Shown: piece after piece, positions 42,978 to 50,558 of the stretch
Numbering within the stretch: position 1 is the first letter of the stretch
Layout of the letters: every line of letters begins with the position of its first letter
Assembly: GCF_000473265.1 (NCBI RefSeq)
Contig: NZ_KI421511.1
Span: 1,291,731 to 1,355,730, forward strand
Source: Amycolatopsis thermoflava N1165
GTDB lineage: Bacteria; Actinomycetota; Actinomycetes; Mycobacteriales; Pseudonocardiaceae
DNA length: 64,000 nucleotides
Direction of reading: 5' to 3'
Position numbers and translations under genes: made by a program
The notes under the pieces: model-generated
The model's input: only the letters and a program-made list of their open reading frames with translations
Databases searched by the model: none
What the model was told of the DNA's origin: nothing

Positions 42978-43933
42978 GCCACGCTCACTTCCGGACGACG
43001 GGAACCGGCGGCCAGCGACCAGGCCGCGCCTGCCGCGACGGCGACCACGATCCCGGCGAGCGCGGCCAGGGTCCGGGCGTCGGGGTGGATCAGCGGCTGC
43101 CCCCGCAGGGCCTGCCACGTCACGAGCGCGACCAGGCCCGCGTAGCCGAACCCGGCCACCGCCACCAGCCGCGCCCGCACGACCCCGGACCGCAGGCGCG
43201 TCACCCGGCGGGCCAGCACGGCCAGCAGGAGCGCGAACAGCGGCAGCACCTGCAGCGCGTGCATGCCGACGAAGTGCGGGATCCGCAGGTCGCCGCCGGT
43301 CGTGCTCCAGCCGGTGAGCGGCATGCCCGGCCCGCCGTCGGCGACGCCCACGCTGTGCGCGCCGACGAGACCTTCGAACGTGCCGTCCCGCATCGAACGC
43401 ACCTGCTCGTCCGTGGGGCCGATCATCAACCCGCCGAGGCCGAGCCCGGCCAGCGACACGACCGCGCCGAGCCGGATGGCCCAGCGCGCGGCCGCATCGG
43501 TGATCTCGGTGCGCAGCAACAGGATCGTGAGCACGAGAGTGCCCGTCCACAGCGCCGCGATCGAGATGCCCATGACCGTGAACAGCGTGGCGTCGAACGC
43601 GGTGGCTGCGCTGAAGTGGCTCGCCCGGCCGCGGACCACCTGCAGCACGATGATCGCGTACTCGACCAGCACGATCACGGCGATCGCCGTCGACACGCGC
43701 GCGGCCAGCCGCTGCCCGCGCCGCAGGAGCGTGAGCATCCACGCCCACGTCAGGCAGTACAGGGCGATCGAGACGGCGAACTTGAGCGGCTTGAGCCAGA
43801 TCGGCGCGCCGAGCAGGACCCGGTCGTCGAGGGCGAGGCCGCCCAGCGACACGACGGTCATGCCGGCCATGATCCCGGCGGTCCACGTCATCGGGCGGTG
43901 CCAGGCCGAGACCCGGCCGAGCAGGGTTGTCAT
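42974..43933 (-). CDS. Multi-pass membrane protein, conserved in actinobacteria, unknown function
   Basis: 319 aa with seven to eight hydrophobic segments; GGGAGGAGACACG precedes the ATG at 43933. A periplasmic-looking loop is GVADGGPGMPLTGWSTTGGD and the adjacent segment LRIPHFVGMHALQVLPLFAL includes His residues that could be heme or metal ligands, but I cannot name a family. It is the first gene of a three-gene operon with ABA4-like and DUF429 genes. The promoter region carries a GGATAG...CTATCC palindrome. Confidence 0.7.
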   Translation of the reverse strand: MTTLLGRVSAWHRPMTWTAGIMAGMTVVSLGGLALDDRVLLGAPIWLKPLKFAVSIALYCLTWAWMLTLLRRGQRLAARVSTAIAVIVLVEYAIIVLQVVRGRASHFSAATAFDATLFTVMGISIAALWTGTLVLTILLLRTEITDAAARWAIRLGAVVSLAGLGLGGLMIGPTDEQVRSMRDGTFEGLVGAHSVGVADGGPGMPLTGWSTTGGDLRIPHFVGMHALQVLPLFALLLAVLARRVTRLRSGVVRARLVAVAGFGYAGLVALVTWQALRGQPLIHPDARTLAALAGIVVAVAAGAAWSLAAGSRRPEVSVA

Positions 43934-43950
43934 CGTGTCTCCTCCCAGTC

Positions 43951-43989
43951 GGATAGCTCTACTATCCACTACGGGAAGCTACGCTATCC
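43951..43989. promoter_or_regulatory. GGATAG/CTATCC operator-like repeats
   Basis: GGATAGCTCTACTATCC (43951-43967) is an inverted repeat with a 5-base spacer, 17 bases upstream of the membrane-protein ATG. A further CTATCC half-site is at 43984-43989. No regulator gene is immediately next to it. Confidence 0.45.
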
Positions 43990-44016
43990 ATCCTGAGGGA
44001 GTCCACAGGAATCGCG

Positions 44017-44865
44017 CTAACGGAGGAGCGCCTCGCCGAGTTCGCGCCAGAACGGCCGCGCGGTCGCGCCCGGTTCGATGCCGATGACCTGCACGGCGAC
44101 GTGGTCCGCGCCGGCCTCGACGTGCCGGTGCAGCTTGCCCGTGACGGTCTCCAGGTCGCCCCAGAACACGAGGTCGTCGACGATCCGGTCGCTGCCGCCG
44201 CGGGCGAGGTCGTCCTCGGTGTAGCCGAGGCGACGGAACTTCGCGATGTTGTACGGCGTGGTCAGGTAGGTGTGCAGGTGTTCCCGCGCGACGGCGCGGG
44301 CGATCGCGGGATCCGTCTCGAACAGCACGGCGTGCTCGACGGCCAGGAACGCGTCCGGGCCGAGGGTCTCACGGGCACGCGCGGTGTGCTCGACGTTGAC
44401 GTGGTAGGTCTGCGCGCCCGCGGTGCGGTCCCGGGCGAGTTCGAGCATCTTCGGGCCGTAGGCGGCCAGGATGCGGCGGATCGGCGCCGCGGGCTTCCGC
44501 GCGTCGAGCTCGTCGAGGTACTCGCGCATGGCCGTGAGGGGCTTGACGCCGGGGTGCGGTTCGCCGCCGAACCCGAGGCCGAGGACGTGCCGGCCGGGGT
44601 AGGCGTCGGCCAGCAGAGCGGCCGCGCCGCGCGCGGAGTGGGCCGGGTGCGACCAGATCTGCGCGATGCCGTTGACGACCCGCAGCCGCTCGGTGGCCGC
44701 GAGCAGGACGGCAGCCTGCGTGAAGGCCTCGCGCCCGCCCACCTCGGGGAACCAGACCGCGCGCCAGCCCTGCTCTTCCAGTTCCCGCACCGACTCGCGC
44801 ATCAGTCCGGCGGGCTGGTGTTCGAAGTCGAAGGTGTAGATGCCGAATGTGCCCAGATCATCCAT
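44017..44865 (-). CDS. LLM-class F420-dependent oxidoreductase
   Basis: 282 aa luciferase-like barrel. It has WFPEVGGREAFTQAAVLLAA, GIAQIWSHPAHSARGAAALL and HVLGLGFGGEPHPGVKPLTA, typical of the TIGR03620-like F420-dependent enzymes of actinobacteria. The substrate is unknown. The gene follows an ArsR regulator in the same direction; an inverted repeat TATCG...CGATA sits between them, so the regulator may act on this gene. Confidence 0.82.
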   Translation of the reverse strand: MDDLGTFGIYTFDFEHQPAGLMRESVRELEEQGWRAVWFPEVGGREAFTQAAVLLAATERLRVVNGIAQIWSHPAHSARGAAALLADAYPGRHVLGLGFGGEPHPGVKPLTAMREYLDELDARKPAAPIRRILAAYGPKMLELARDRTAGAQTYHVNVEHTARARETLGPDAFLAVEHAVLFETDPAIARAVAREHLHTYLTTPYNIAKFRRLGYTEDDLARGGSDRIVDDLVFWGDLETVTGKLHRHVEAGADHVAVQVIGIEPGATARPFWRELGEALLR

Positions 44866-44874
44866 GGATCGAAG

Positions 44875-44892
44875 TATCGCAGATTCTCGATA
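44875..44892. promoter_or_regulatory. TATCG...CGATA inverted repeat upstream of the LLM gene
   Basis: TATCGCAGATTCTCGATA (44875-44892) is an inverted repeat with an 8-base centre, 10 bases upstream of the oxidoreductase ATG and downstream of the ArsR gene. It is a plausible ArsR-type operator and promoter element. Confidence 0.45.
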
Positions 44893-44932
44893 TGATCGGG
44901 TGTGGGCTCCGGCACGGGGGAGCAGGGGAGCG

Positions 44933-45265
44933 CTACAGGGTCTCGCCGAGCACCGCGACCAGCTCGGCGATGCGCTGCTCGTCGCGCTTGTAGTGGGTCC
45001 ACTTGCCGACCCGGGTGGCGCGCACGAGGCCGGCGCGCTGCAGCTCGGCCAGGTACGCCGACACCGTCGACTGCGCCAGCCCGGCCTTGGCCTGGATGTG
45101 GCTCACGCACACGCCGACCTCGGCCGGATCGGCGATCGCCTGGTCGACGGGGAAGTGCCGCTCGGGCTCGCGCAGCCAGGTCAGCAGCTGCAGGCGCACC
45201 GGGTTCGACAGCGCCCGCAGCGCGCGGACGACCTCGGGGTCCGGGGTGACCGCGGCTTCCGTCAT
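44933..45265 (-). CDS. ArsR-family winged-helix regulator
   Basis: 110 aa from the ATG at 45265; a weak ribosome site. The winged helix is VRALRALSNPVRLQLLTWLR followed by VSHIQAKAGLAQSTVSAYLA and the wing RAGLVRATRVGKWTHYKRDE. Cysteine is present once (GVCVSH), so classical metal sensing through several cysteines is unlikely. It precedes an LLM-class oxidoreductase and probably controls it. Confidence 0.85.
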   Translation of the reverse strand: MTEAAVTPDPEVVRALRALSNPVRLQLLTWLREPERHFPVDQAIADPAEVGVCVSHIQAKAGLAQSTVSAYLAELQRAGLVRATRVGKWTHYKRDEQRIAELVAVLGETL

Positions 45266-45303
45266 GGCACCCAGGTTATCCGGGCGGGCGCGAGCGGGGC
45301 TGC

Positions 45304-45744
45304 TCACACCTCGGGCGACGGCGGGGTGGGGCAGGGGTCCCAGCCGTAGACGGCGCAGTTGATGGTCGCCCACACGGTCTTCCCGCCGTCCGGGGAGTGC
45401 CTGCTGCCCCAGTCGTGGGCGACCGCGTTCACGATGCGCAGGCCGCGCCCGCGCCGGTCCCCCGGGGTGCTGTCCGTCAGCACCGGCTTCAGCGCGGAGT
45501 CGTCGTCGACCTCGAGGTGGATCCGGCAGGGGTCCTCGTCCCGGTGCAGCCGCAGCCGCCGTGGACCGCCGCCGTGGTCGTAGGCGTTGGTGACCAGCTC
45601 AGTCGCGGCCAGGAGCACCGCTGTCAGGTGGTCTTCGCCCAGGTCCGCCAGCGCCGACGCCGCCCAGCGCCGCACCGCGACCAGCGGGGGCACGGCGTCG
45701 GGCTCGAAGTCGAGCACCAGCGCGGCGCGGTCCGGATCCGTCAT
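45304..45744 (-). CDS. ATP-binding (HATPase_c_2) anti-sigma/regulatory kinase-like protein
   Basis: 146 aa from the ATG at 45744; an in-frame TTG at 45783 has no ribosome site. The GHKL signatures are the N box ATELVTNAYDHGG, a D box in LEVDDDSALKPV and the G box GRGLRIVNAVAHDWGS. Streptomyces-type proteins of this kind (SpoIIAB/RsbW-like) bind ATP and act as anti-sigma factors or small kinases. A partner anti-anti-sigma factor is not nearby. Confidence 0.8.
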   Translation of the reverse strand: MTDPDRAALVLDFEPDAVPPLVAVRRWAASALADLGEDHLTAVLLAATELVTNAYDHGGGPRRLRLHRDEDPCRIHLEVDDDSALKPVLTDSTPGDRRGRGLRIVNAVAHDWGSRHSPDGGKTVWATINCAVYGWDPCPTPPSPEV

Positions 45745-45835
45745 GTCCACGTGCCGCCACCCCTCTCCGCCCTGTGTGCTCAAGGCGGCTGGTGCTGTCT
45801 ACCCTGCGGCGGCACGCCGAAAACCCGCAGCGGCG

Positions 45836-46813
45836 CTACGCCGTCGGGTTCCGGCGCGGCTTGATGCGCGCGTGCGGCAACTCGGGCGCGGGCAGCCAGG
45901 ACACCGCGCCCTGGTAGCCCTCGACGCGGCCGAACTGGTCGGACCCGGCCTGCCAGGCCTCGCGGTAGGCGGCGATCTCGTCGTGGGTGCGGCCCACGAA
46001 GTTCCACCACATCACGATCTCCTCGGTGAACGGCGTGCCACCGAGCAGGAGGACCCGCGCCGGGCCGGTGCCGTCGTTGACCAGTTCCAGGCCGGCCGCG
46101 CCGGGCGCGAGGTAGGCGAGGTCGCCGCTGGTCAGCTTCGTGCCCGCGACGGTCACGCCGCCGGTGTCCTGCAGCACGCCGTGCTCGAAGGCGGGGTCCA
46201 CGTCCAGTTCCAGGCGCGCGCCGGGCGCCACGGTCAGCTCGGCGCCGAGCAGGGGCGTGAAGGTCGGCACCGGCGAGGTGCTGCCGGCGAGGCTGCCCAG
46301 GAAGACGCGGACGGTCGCGCCCGGCACCTCGACGACTGGGGGCGCGTAGTGCCGGAAGTCGCGCGCGGTGTGCCGGTGCTCGTCCGGCAGCGCGATCCAC
46401 AGCTGGACACCGTGCAACGTGGTGGTGTCCGGTGTGGACACCTCCGAATGCGCGATGCCGTGCCCGCCGGTCATCAGGTTCAGCTCGCCGGGGCGGACGA
46501 AGGCGTGCGTGCCGAGGCTGTCCCGGTGCTCGACCTCGCCGGTGAACAGCCAGCTCGCGGTCTGCAGCCCGGTGTGCGGGTGCGGGGCGACGTCCATCCC
46601 GTCGGTGGCCGCGACGTCCTCCGGGCCGTAGTGGTCGGCGAAGCACCACGCGCCGATGAGGGATCGCTGCCGCTGCGGCAGGGTGCGGCGCACCCGCATC
46701 GCGCGCGGTCCGCCCAGCGGGACGTCCCGGGGCGTCAGCACGGTCACGCTGCGCGCGGGCGCGGGCAGGTCGCCGCACACCAGTTCGGCGGGGTCCGCCT
46801 CGACGTTGCTCAT
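45836..46813 (-). CDS. Pirin family protein
   Basis: 325 aa bicupin. The metal ligands are in the N-terminal cupin: VAPHPHTGLQT (two His) and GGHGIAHSEVS (His and Glu). The C-terminal cupin starts around FTPLLGAELTV and ends with MWWNFVGRTHDEIAAYREAW, a conserved pirin signature. Bacterial pirins include quercetin-dioxygenase-like enzymes and regulators of pyruvate metabolism; activity is not determined by sequence. AGGAT lies before the ATG. Confidence 0.88.
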   Translation of the reverse strand: MSNVEADPAELVCGDLPAPARSVTVLTPRDVPLGGPRAMRVRRTLPQRQRSLIGAWCFADHYGPEDVAATDGMDVAPHPHTGLQTASWLFTGEVEHRDSLGTHAFVRPGELNLMTGGHGIAHSEVSTPDTTTLHGVQLWIALPDEHRHTARDFRHYAPPVVEVPGATVRVFLGSLAGSTSPVPTFTPLLGAELTVAPGARLELDVDPAFEHGVLQDTGGVTVAGTKLTSGDLAYLAPGAAGLELVNDGTGPARVLLLGGTPFTEEIVMWWNFVGRTHDEIAAYREAWQAGSDQFGRVEGYQGAVSWLPAPELPHARIKPRRNPTA

Positions 46814-46852
46814 GGGTTCATCCTGCCACCCGCCGGCGGCGCGGGCCGGGGC

Positions 46853-47311
46853 TCAGCGGGTGTCGGCGCGGGGGCGGCCCGCCGACAGCGGGAGCAGCCC
46901 GAGCACGATCATCCCGATCCCCAGTCCGAGGTGCAGCCAGTTGTCGGCGTCGTTGACCGGCACGAAGTTGGCGCCCGAGCCGTGGTCGACGAGCAGGCCG
47001 TACAGCCACAGGACCAGGTACACGCCGCCGCCGCCGACGAGGAAGGCGCGGGCGCCCCGCCCGGTGCGGGCGAGTGCCAGGCCCGCGACGCCGAACGCGA
47101 GGTGCACCAGGTTGTGCAGCACCGACACGGCGAACACGCCGAGCAGCATCGCGCCCGAGTGGTGGCCGGCGAGGGTGAGCTGGTCGTAGTGCGTGGTCAG
47201 GCCCGGGATGAACCCGGCGATCCCGGCGAGCAGGAACACGACGGCGACGACCGCGGCGACGGTCTGGGTGACGGTGCGGGCGGTGCCGGCGGCGGTGGGG
47301 GTGTGCGACAT
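46853..47311 (-). CDS. DUF4383 four-helix membrane protein
   Basis: 152 aa with four transmembrane helices. VSVLHNLVHLAFGVAGLALA in helix two and NDADNWLHLGLGIGMIVLGL in helix four are the family features, with His residues in membrane. Function unknown; homologues lie in many actinobacterial genomes near redox and stress genes. GGAAGGCACC precedes the ATG. It is upstream of pirin on the same strand, with 39 bases between. Confidence 0.8.
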   Translation of the reverse strand: MSHTPTAAGTARTVTQTVAAVVAVVFLLAGIAGFIPGLTTHYDQLTLAGHHSGAMLLGVFAVSVLHNLVHLAFGVAGLALARTGRGARAFLVGGGGVYLVLWLYGLLVDHGSGANFVPVNDADNWLHLGLGIGMIVLGLLPLSAGRPRADTR

Positions 47312-47655
47312 GGTGCCTTCCGATCGGGTTTCCCACGCGGGCTTCCCGGCTGGGCTCGGTTCAACCAGGCTCAGCCCGGTCCGCCGCGGTGGATCGCGAG
47401 GCTGTCCAGCGGGTAGAAACGCAACTGCGCGCGGCGGCCGAAGAGCCGCCGGCCGAGGAGGTGATCCGGCCCAGCGACGGCGCGCCCTACGAGTAGCGGG
47501 TCCTGCCTCGCCGCGGCCGCGACCGCCGGTGGTCGCCCCGTCGACGGCGTGCACATCACGACCCGCCGGCTCGGCTGACGCTGCCGCACTTGGTCTGAAC
47601 CTCGCAGGGGGCGGTACGGGCGGTCCCACCGCCCACCCGCATCACCCCGGTGGGC
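47312..47655. other. 344-bp gap, no supported gene
   Basis: A small plus-strand reading frame at 47389-47496 (GTG start, 35 codons, ending PSDGAPYE) has no ribosome site and no recognised homologue. It may be a gene remnant. Otherwise I see only a promoter for the DUF4383 gene. Confidence 0.3.
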
Positions 47656-48054
47656 TCACCCGGCGCCGAGCTCGGCGGCGACCTCCGCGTTGATCCGCTC
47701 GAACTCCTCGCCCATCCGGGCGGCCAGCGCGGTGGCCGCCGACAGCGGCCGCACCATCACCATGAAGTCGTCGATCCGGCCCTGCTCGTCGAGGTGCAGG
47801 AAGTCGCAGCCGGTGAGCTGCTTGCCGTCGACCGTCGCCTCGAAGACGAGCGCGTGGTCACGCCCGCCGGCGATCTCCCGCACGTAGCGGAAGTCCTCGA
47901 ACACCCGCATCACGGCGCGCAGGATCGCGGCGGTGACGGTCTTGCCGTGGTACGGCTTGAAGGCCACCGGACTGGTGAACACGACATCGTCGGCGAGCAG
48001 GGCCGCCATGCGGGTCTCGTCGCGTGCTTCCACGGCTTCCCGGAACGGATGCAT
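47656..48054 (-). CDS. SnoaL-like/NTF2-fold protein
   Basis: 132 aa from the ATG at 48054. It has the usual cone-fold beginning FREAVEARDETRMAALLADD and VVFTSPVAFKPYHGK, an internal FEATVDGKQLTGCDFLHLDE strand pair, and a final FMVMVRPLSA strand. NTF2-like proteins include polyketide cyclases, limonene-epoxide hydrolase and many unknown enzymes; the pocket residues are not diagnostic. It follows the ECF sigma gene after 47 bases on the same strand and could be in its transcript. Confidence 0.78.
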   Translation of the reverse strand: MHPFREAVEARDETRMAALLADDVVFTSPVAFKPYHGKTVTAAILRAVMRVFEDFRYVREIAGGRDHALVFEATVDGKQLTGCDFLHLDEQGRIDDFMVMVRPLSAATALAARMGEEFERINAEVAAELGAG

Positions 48055-48101
48055 GGCCGCGAGAGTAGCGGCGCCTCCCCGGCGGGACAATCCAGGCGGC
48101 G

Positions 48102-49325
48102 TCAGTCCTCTGTGGATCGAAGCGTGCCGAGCTCGGTCAGCCGCGCGGCCAGGAACGCCCGGTCGGCCGGGTTCGCCGCCAGGTCGTACGCCAGCCGGTA
48201 CGCCGCGGCGGCCTCCGCGGGGCGGTCGAGCCGCCGCAGCAGGTCCGCTCGCGCGGCGTGGTGCAGGTGGTAGTGGTCGAGCCCCTCGATCCGGTCCAGC
48301 AGCGCCAGCCCGGCGGCGGGACCGTCGGTCATCGCGACGGCCACCGCGTGGTTGAGCGCCACCACCGGCGACGGCGCGATCCGCAGCAGCTCCGCGTACA
48401 ACGCGGCGATCCGCGGCCAGTCGGTGTCCTCGGCGGACGGCGCCTGCGCGTGCAGCGCCGCGATCGCCGCCTGCAGCTGGTACGGGCCGGGCGCCCCGAG
48501 CCGCAGCGCGCGGTCCAGCACCCCGACCCCCTCGGCGATCGCGGCCCGGTCCCAGCGCCCGCGGTCCTGGTCGGCCAGCAGCACCACCTCGCCGGCGGGG
48601 GAGTGGCGCGCGGCCGCCCGCGAGTCGTGCAGCAGGAGCAGCGCCACCAGTCCCAGCGCTTCCGGCTCGTCCGGCATCAGGGCCGCGACCAGTTTGGCGA
48701 GCCGGATGGCCTCGGCCCGCAACGTGCCTGCCTGCCCCGCCGTGTAGCCCTGCGTGAAGATCAGGTACACCACCGACAGCACCCCGGACAGCCGCTCCGG
48801 CAGCAGGTGGTCGGCGGGCACGGCGAACCTGATCCCGGCGTCGCGGATCTTCCGCTTCACCCGCACCAGCCGCTGCGCCATCGTCGCCTCCGGCACCAGG
48901 AACATCCGCGCGATCTGCGCCGCGGTCAGCCCGGCGACCGCCTGCAACGTGAGCGCCACCCTGGCCTCGGGGGCGAGCGCCGGGTGGCAGCAGGTGAAGA
49001 TCAGGCTCAGCCGCTCGTCGCCGACGGCGAGCAGCCGGTCTTCGCCCAGCTCGCTCACCGCCGGCCGCCCCGAGCCGGCCCGGTCTTCCTTCTCCCGGCC
49101 CACCTGGTCGCGCCGCAGCCGGTCGACGGCGCGGTTGCGGGCGGCGGTGAGCAGCCACGCGACCGGATCGTCGGGGATCGTGTCCCGCCAGGCGCGCAAC
49201 GCGAGCGCGCACGCGTCCTGCAGCGCGTCCTCGGCCAGCTCGAAGTCGCCGAGCACCCGCACGAGCGCGGCGAGCATCCGGGCGCGATGCTCCCGGTAGA
49301 CGCGCCCGACGACGTCAGACGGCAC
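48102..49325 (-). CDS. ECF RNA polymerase sigma factor, ECF42-type
   Basis: 407 aa, much longer than a minimal ECF factor. Region 2 is [20 protein letters not shown] with [16 protein letters not shown], and region 4 is [20 protein letters not shown] followed by LVRVKRKI. The long C-terminal extension has TPR-like helices ([40 protein letters not shown]). This is the ECF42 group, in which the extension is needed for activity and the partner is a DGPF/YCII protein instead of an anti-sigma factor. The GTG start overlaps the YCII gene end by 11 bases. Confidence 0.9.
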   Translation of the reverse strand: MPSDVVGRVYREHRARMLAALVRVLGDFELAEDALQDACALALRAWRDTIPDDPVAWLLTAARNRAVDRLRRDQVGREKEDRAGSGRPAVSELGEDRLLAVGDERLSLIFTCCHPALAPEARVALTLQAVAGLTAAQIARMFLVPEATMAQRLVRVKRKIRDAGIRFAVPADHLLPERLSGVLSVVYLIFTQGYTAGQAGTLRAEAIRLAKLVAALMPDEPEALGLVALLLLHDSRAAARHSPAGEVVLLADQDRGRWDRAAIAEGVGVLDRALRLGAPGPYQLQAAIAALHAQAPSAEDTDWPRIAALYAELLRIAPSPVVALNHAVAVAMTDGPAAGLALLDRIEGLDHYHLHHAARADLLRRLDRPAEAAAAYRLAYDLAANPADRAFLAARLTELGTLRSTED

Positions 49326-49689
49326 CGGCGGGGCTGTGGTCGACGCCGGGCACGTGCGCCAGCGGCCGGACCTCGATGGTGCCGGTCTCGGCCAGCGGGC
49401 ACAGCGCGGCGAGCTCCAGCGCCTCGTCGAGGTCGCGGCAGTCCAGCACGTAGTACCCGCCGAGGTGTTCGTGGGTCTCCACGAACGGCCCGTCGGTGAT
49501 GAGCGTCCGCCCGTCCCGCACGGCGACCGTGGTGGCGGTGTGCACGTCCTGCACCGGATCGCCCGCGACCAGGACCGCTCGCCGCCGCAACTCGTCGGCG
49601 AAGGCGTTCACCCTGGCCAGAGCCTCCGCGAACCCCGGATCCGACGGTTCCGGCCGTTCGCAGTTGTAGATCATCAGCAGGTAGCGCAT
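49315..49689 (-). CDS. YCII/DGPF-domain protein paired with ECF42 sigma
   Basis: 124 aa. The N-terminus is [17 protein letters not shown] and the defining DGPF motif is in [20 protein letters not shown]; a conserved Asp/His pair belongs to the YCII fold. The gene is the standard neighbour of ECF42-type sigma factors, and the two overlap by 11 bases. Its biochemical role is unknown; the GGGAGG ribosome site is clear. Confidence 0.9.
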   Translation of the reverse strand: MRYLLMIYNCERPEPSDPGFAEALARVNAFADELRRRAVLVAGDPVQDVHTATTVAVRDGRTLITDGPFVETHEHLGGYYVLDCRDLDEALELAALCPLAETGTIEVRPLAHVPGVDHSPAGAV

Positions 49690-49786
49690 CGGTCCTCCCG
49701 GTCGTCCTCATTCCCGGATGACGAACGGGATGCCCGCGACTCGACAGCCCGCCGGGAGATTCTCGCCCTGCCGCGCCGAAAATGCA

Positions 49787-49821
49787 CGAGGGCACGGCCG
49801 CGTCGTGCGGCCGTGCCCTCG
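49787..49821 (-). terminator. Intrinsic terminator of the DUF1540 gene
   Basis: A perfect 15-base-pair stem (49787-49801 with 49807-49821, loop of 5) lies 13 bases after the DUF1540 stop codon. Read on the minus strand, it is followed shortly by TTTT, so it is a genuine rho-independent type. Confidence 0.85.
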
Positions 49822-49834
49822 TCGCCCCGGGCGA

Positions 49835-50137
49835 TCAGCGCGGGGTGTAGGTCAGGCAGTTCGCGGCGTGACCGCCGGAACCGGGCCCCACCCGGACACC
49901 CGAGGCCGTGCACTCGAGCGAGGAGTTGTAGGTGCAGTCCGCGCGCGAGCACGCGCCGACCTGCGCGACGACCCGGTCCAGGCCGCCCTTGGTGTTGAGC
50001 GGCACGAAGGTGCCGCAGTCCGCCGAGCCGTTCTCGCCGCTGACGGTGATCGCGTAGGCGTGGCATCCGTCGTGGTTGTACGAGCACCCGGTGACGGTGC
50101 ACTCGGCCACGGCGGGCATCTCGGTGCTGGTGGTCAT
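49835..50137 (-). CDS. Cysteine-rich protein with two DUF1540 domains
   Basis: 100 aa; GAGGAGCGGTA precedes the ATG. Two homologous halves each carry a four-Cys pattern: AECTVTGCSYNHDGCHAYAI ending ADCGTF, and GACSRADCTYNSSLECTASG ending ANCLTYTP. DUF1540 proteins are short, probably metal-binding or disulfide-rich, and of unknown role. It has its own terminator and is divergent, across 421 bases, from the LGFP amidase gene. Confidence 0.85.
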   Translation of the reverse strand: MTTSTEMPAVAECTVTGCSYNHDGCHAYAITVSGENGSADCGTFVPLNTKGGLDRVVAQVGACSRADCTYNSSLECTASGVRVGPGSGGHAANCLTYTPR

Positions 50138-50558
50138 TACCGCTCCTCACGACAGGTGGTGGGATATCGTTCGGTACCCAGGACGATGCCACCGGGCGGT
50201 GCGCGCGGCAATTCGGCGGAATTAGGTGAGGCTAGCCTGGACGCGACGGTTTCCGCAGGTGGGCGCGGGTAGGGAAATTGCGGGAACGGGAGCCCGGAAA
50301 TGATTCCCGCCCCTTCGGGTGATTGTTCATACCACTCACCGCGTCCCCAGGCAGGCTGCAGCCCGGTCAGGGCGGGGGAGTCGCGAGCGGGACGCCCGGG
50401 CCGGCTGGAATGGTCCACTATGGACAAACGCCGGAGATTTCCCAACCGTGATCAGCGCGATCCGGTGTGAAAGATTCGTCGATCTTTGTGTCCCGGTGAT
50501 CCGTTTCGTCGCGTAGGCTCCTCGCGTTTGTGTTGATGGCCTGCACCAAGGAGTTCGC
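50138..50558. promoter_or_regulatory. 421-bp divergent intergenic region
   Basis: Relatively AT-rich compared with the flanking genes and without a supported gene. It must contain the promoters for the DUF1540 and amidase genes. I see no clear operator. Confidence 0.4.

Noticed and set aside
47389..47496. 35-codon ORF in the gap before the NTF2-like gene
   Set aside because: No ribosome site, no recognisable homology; may be a remnant only.
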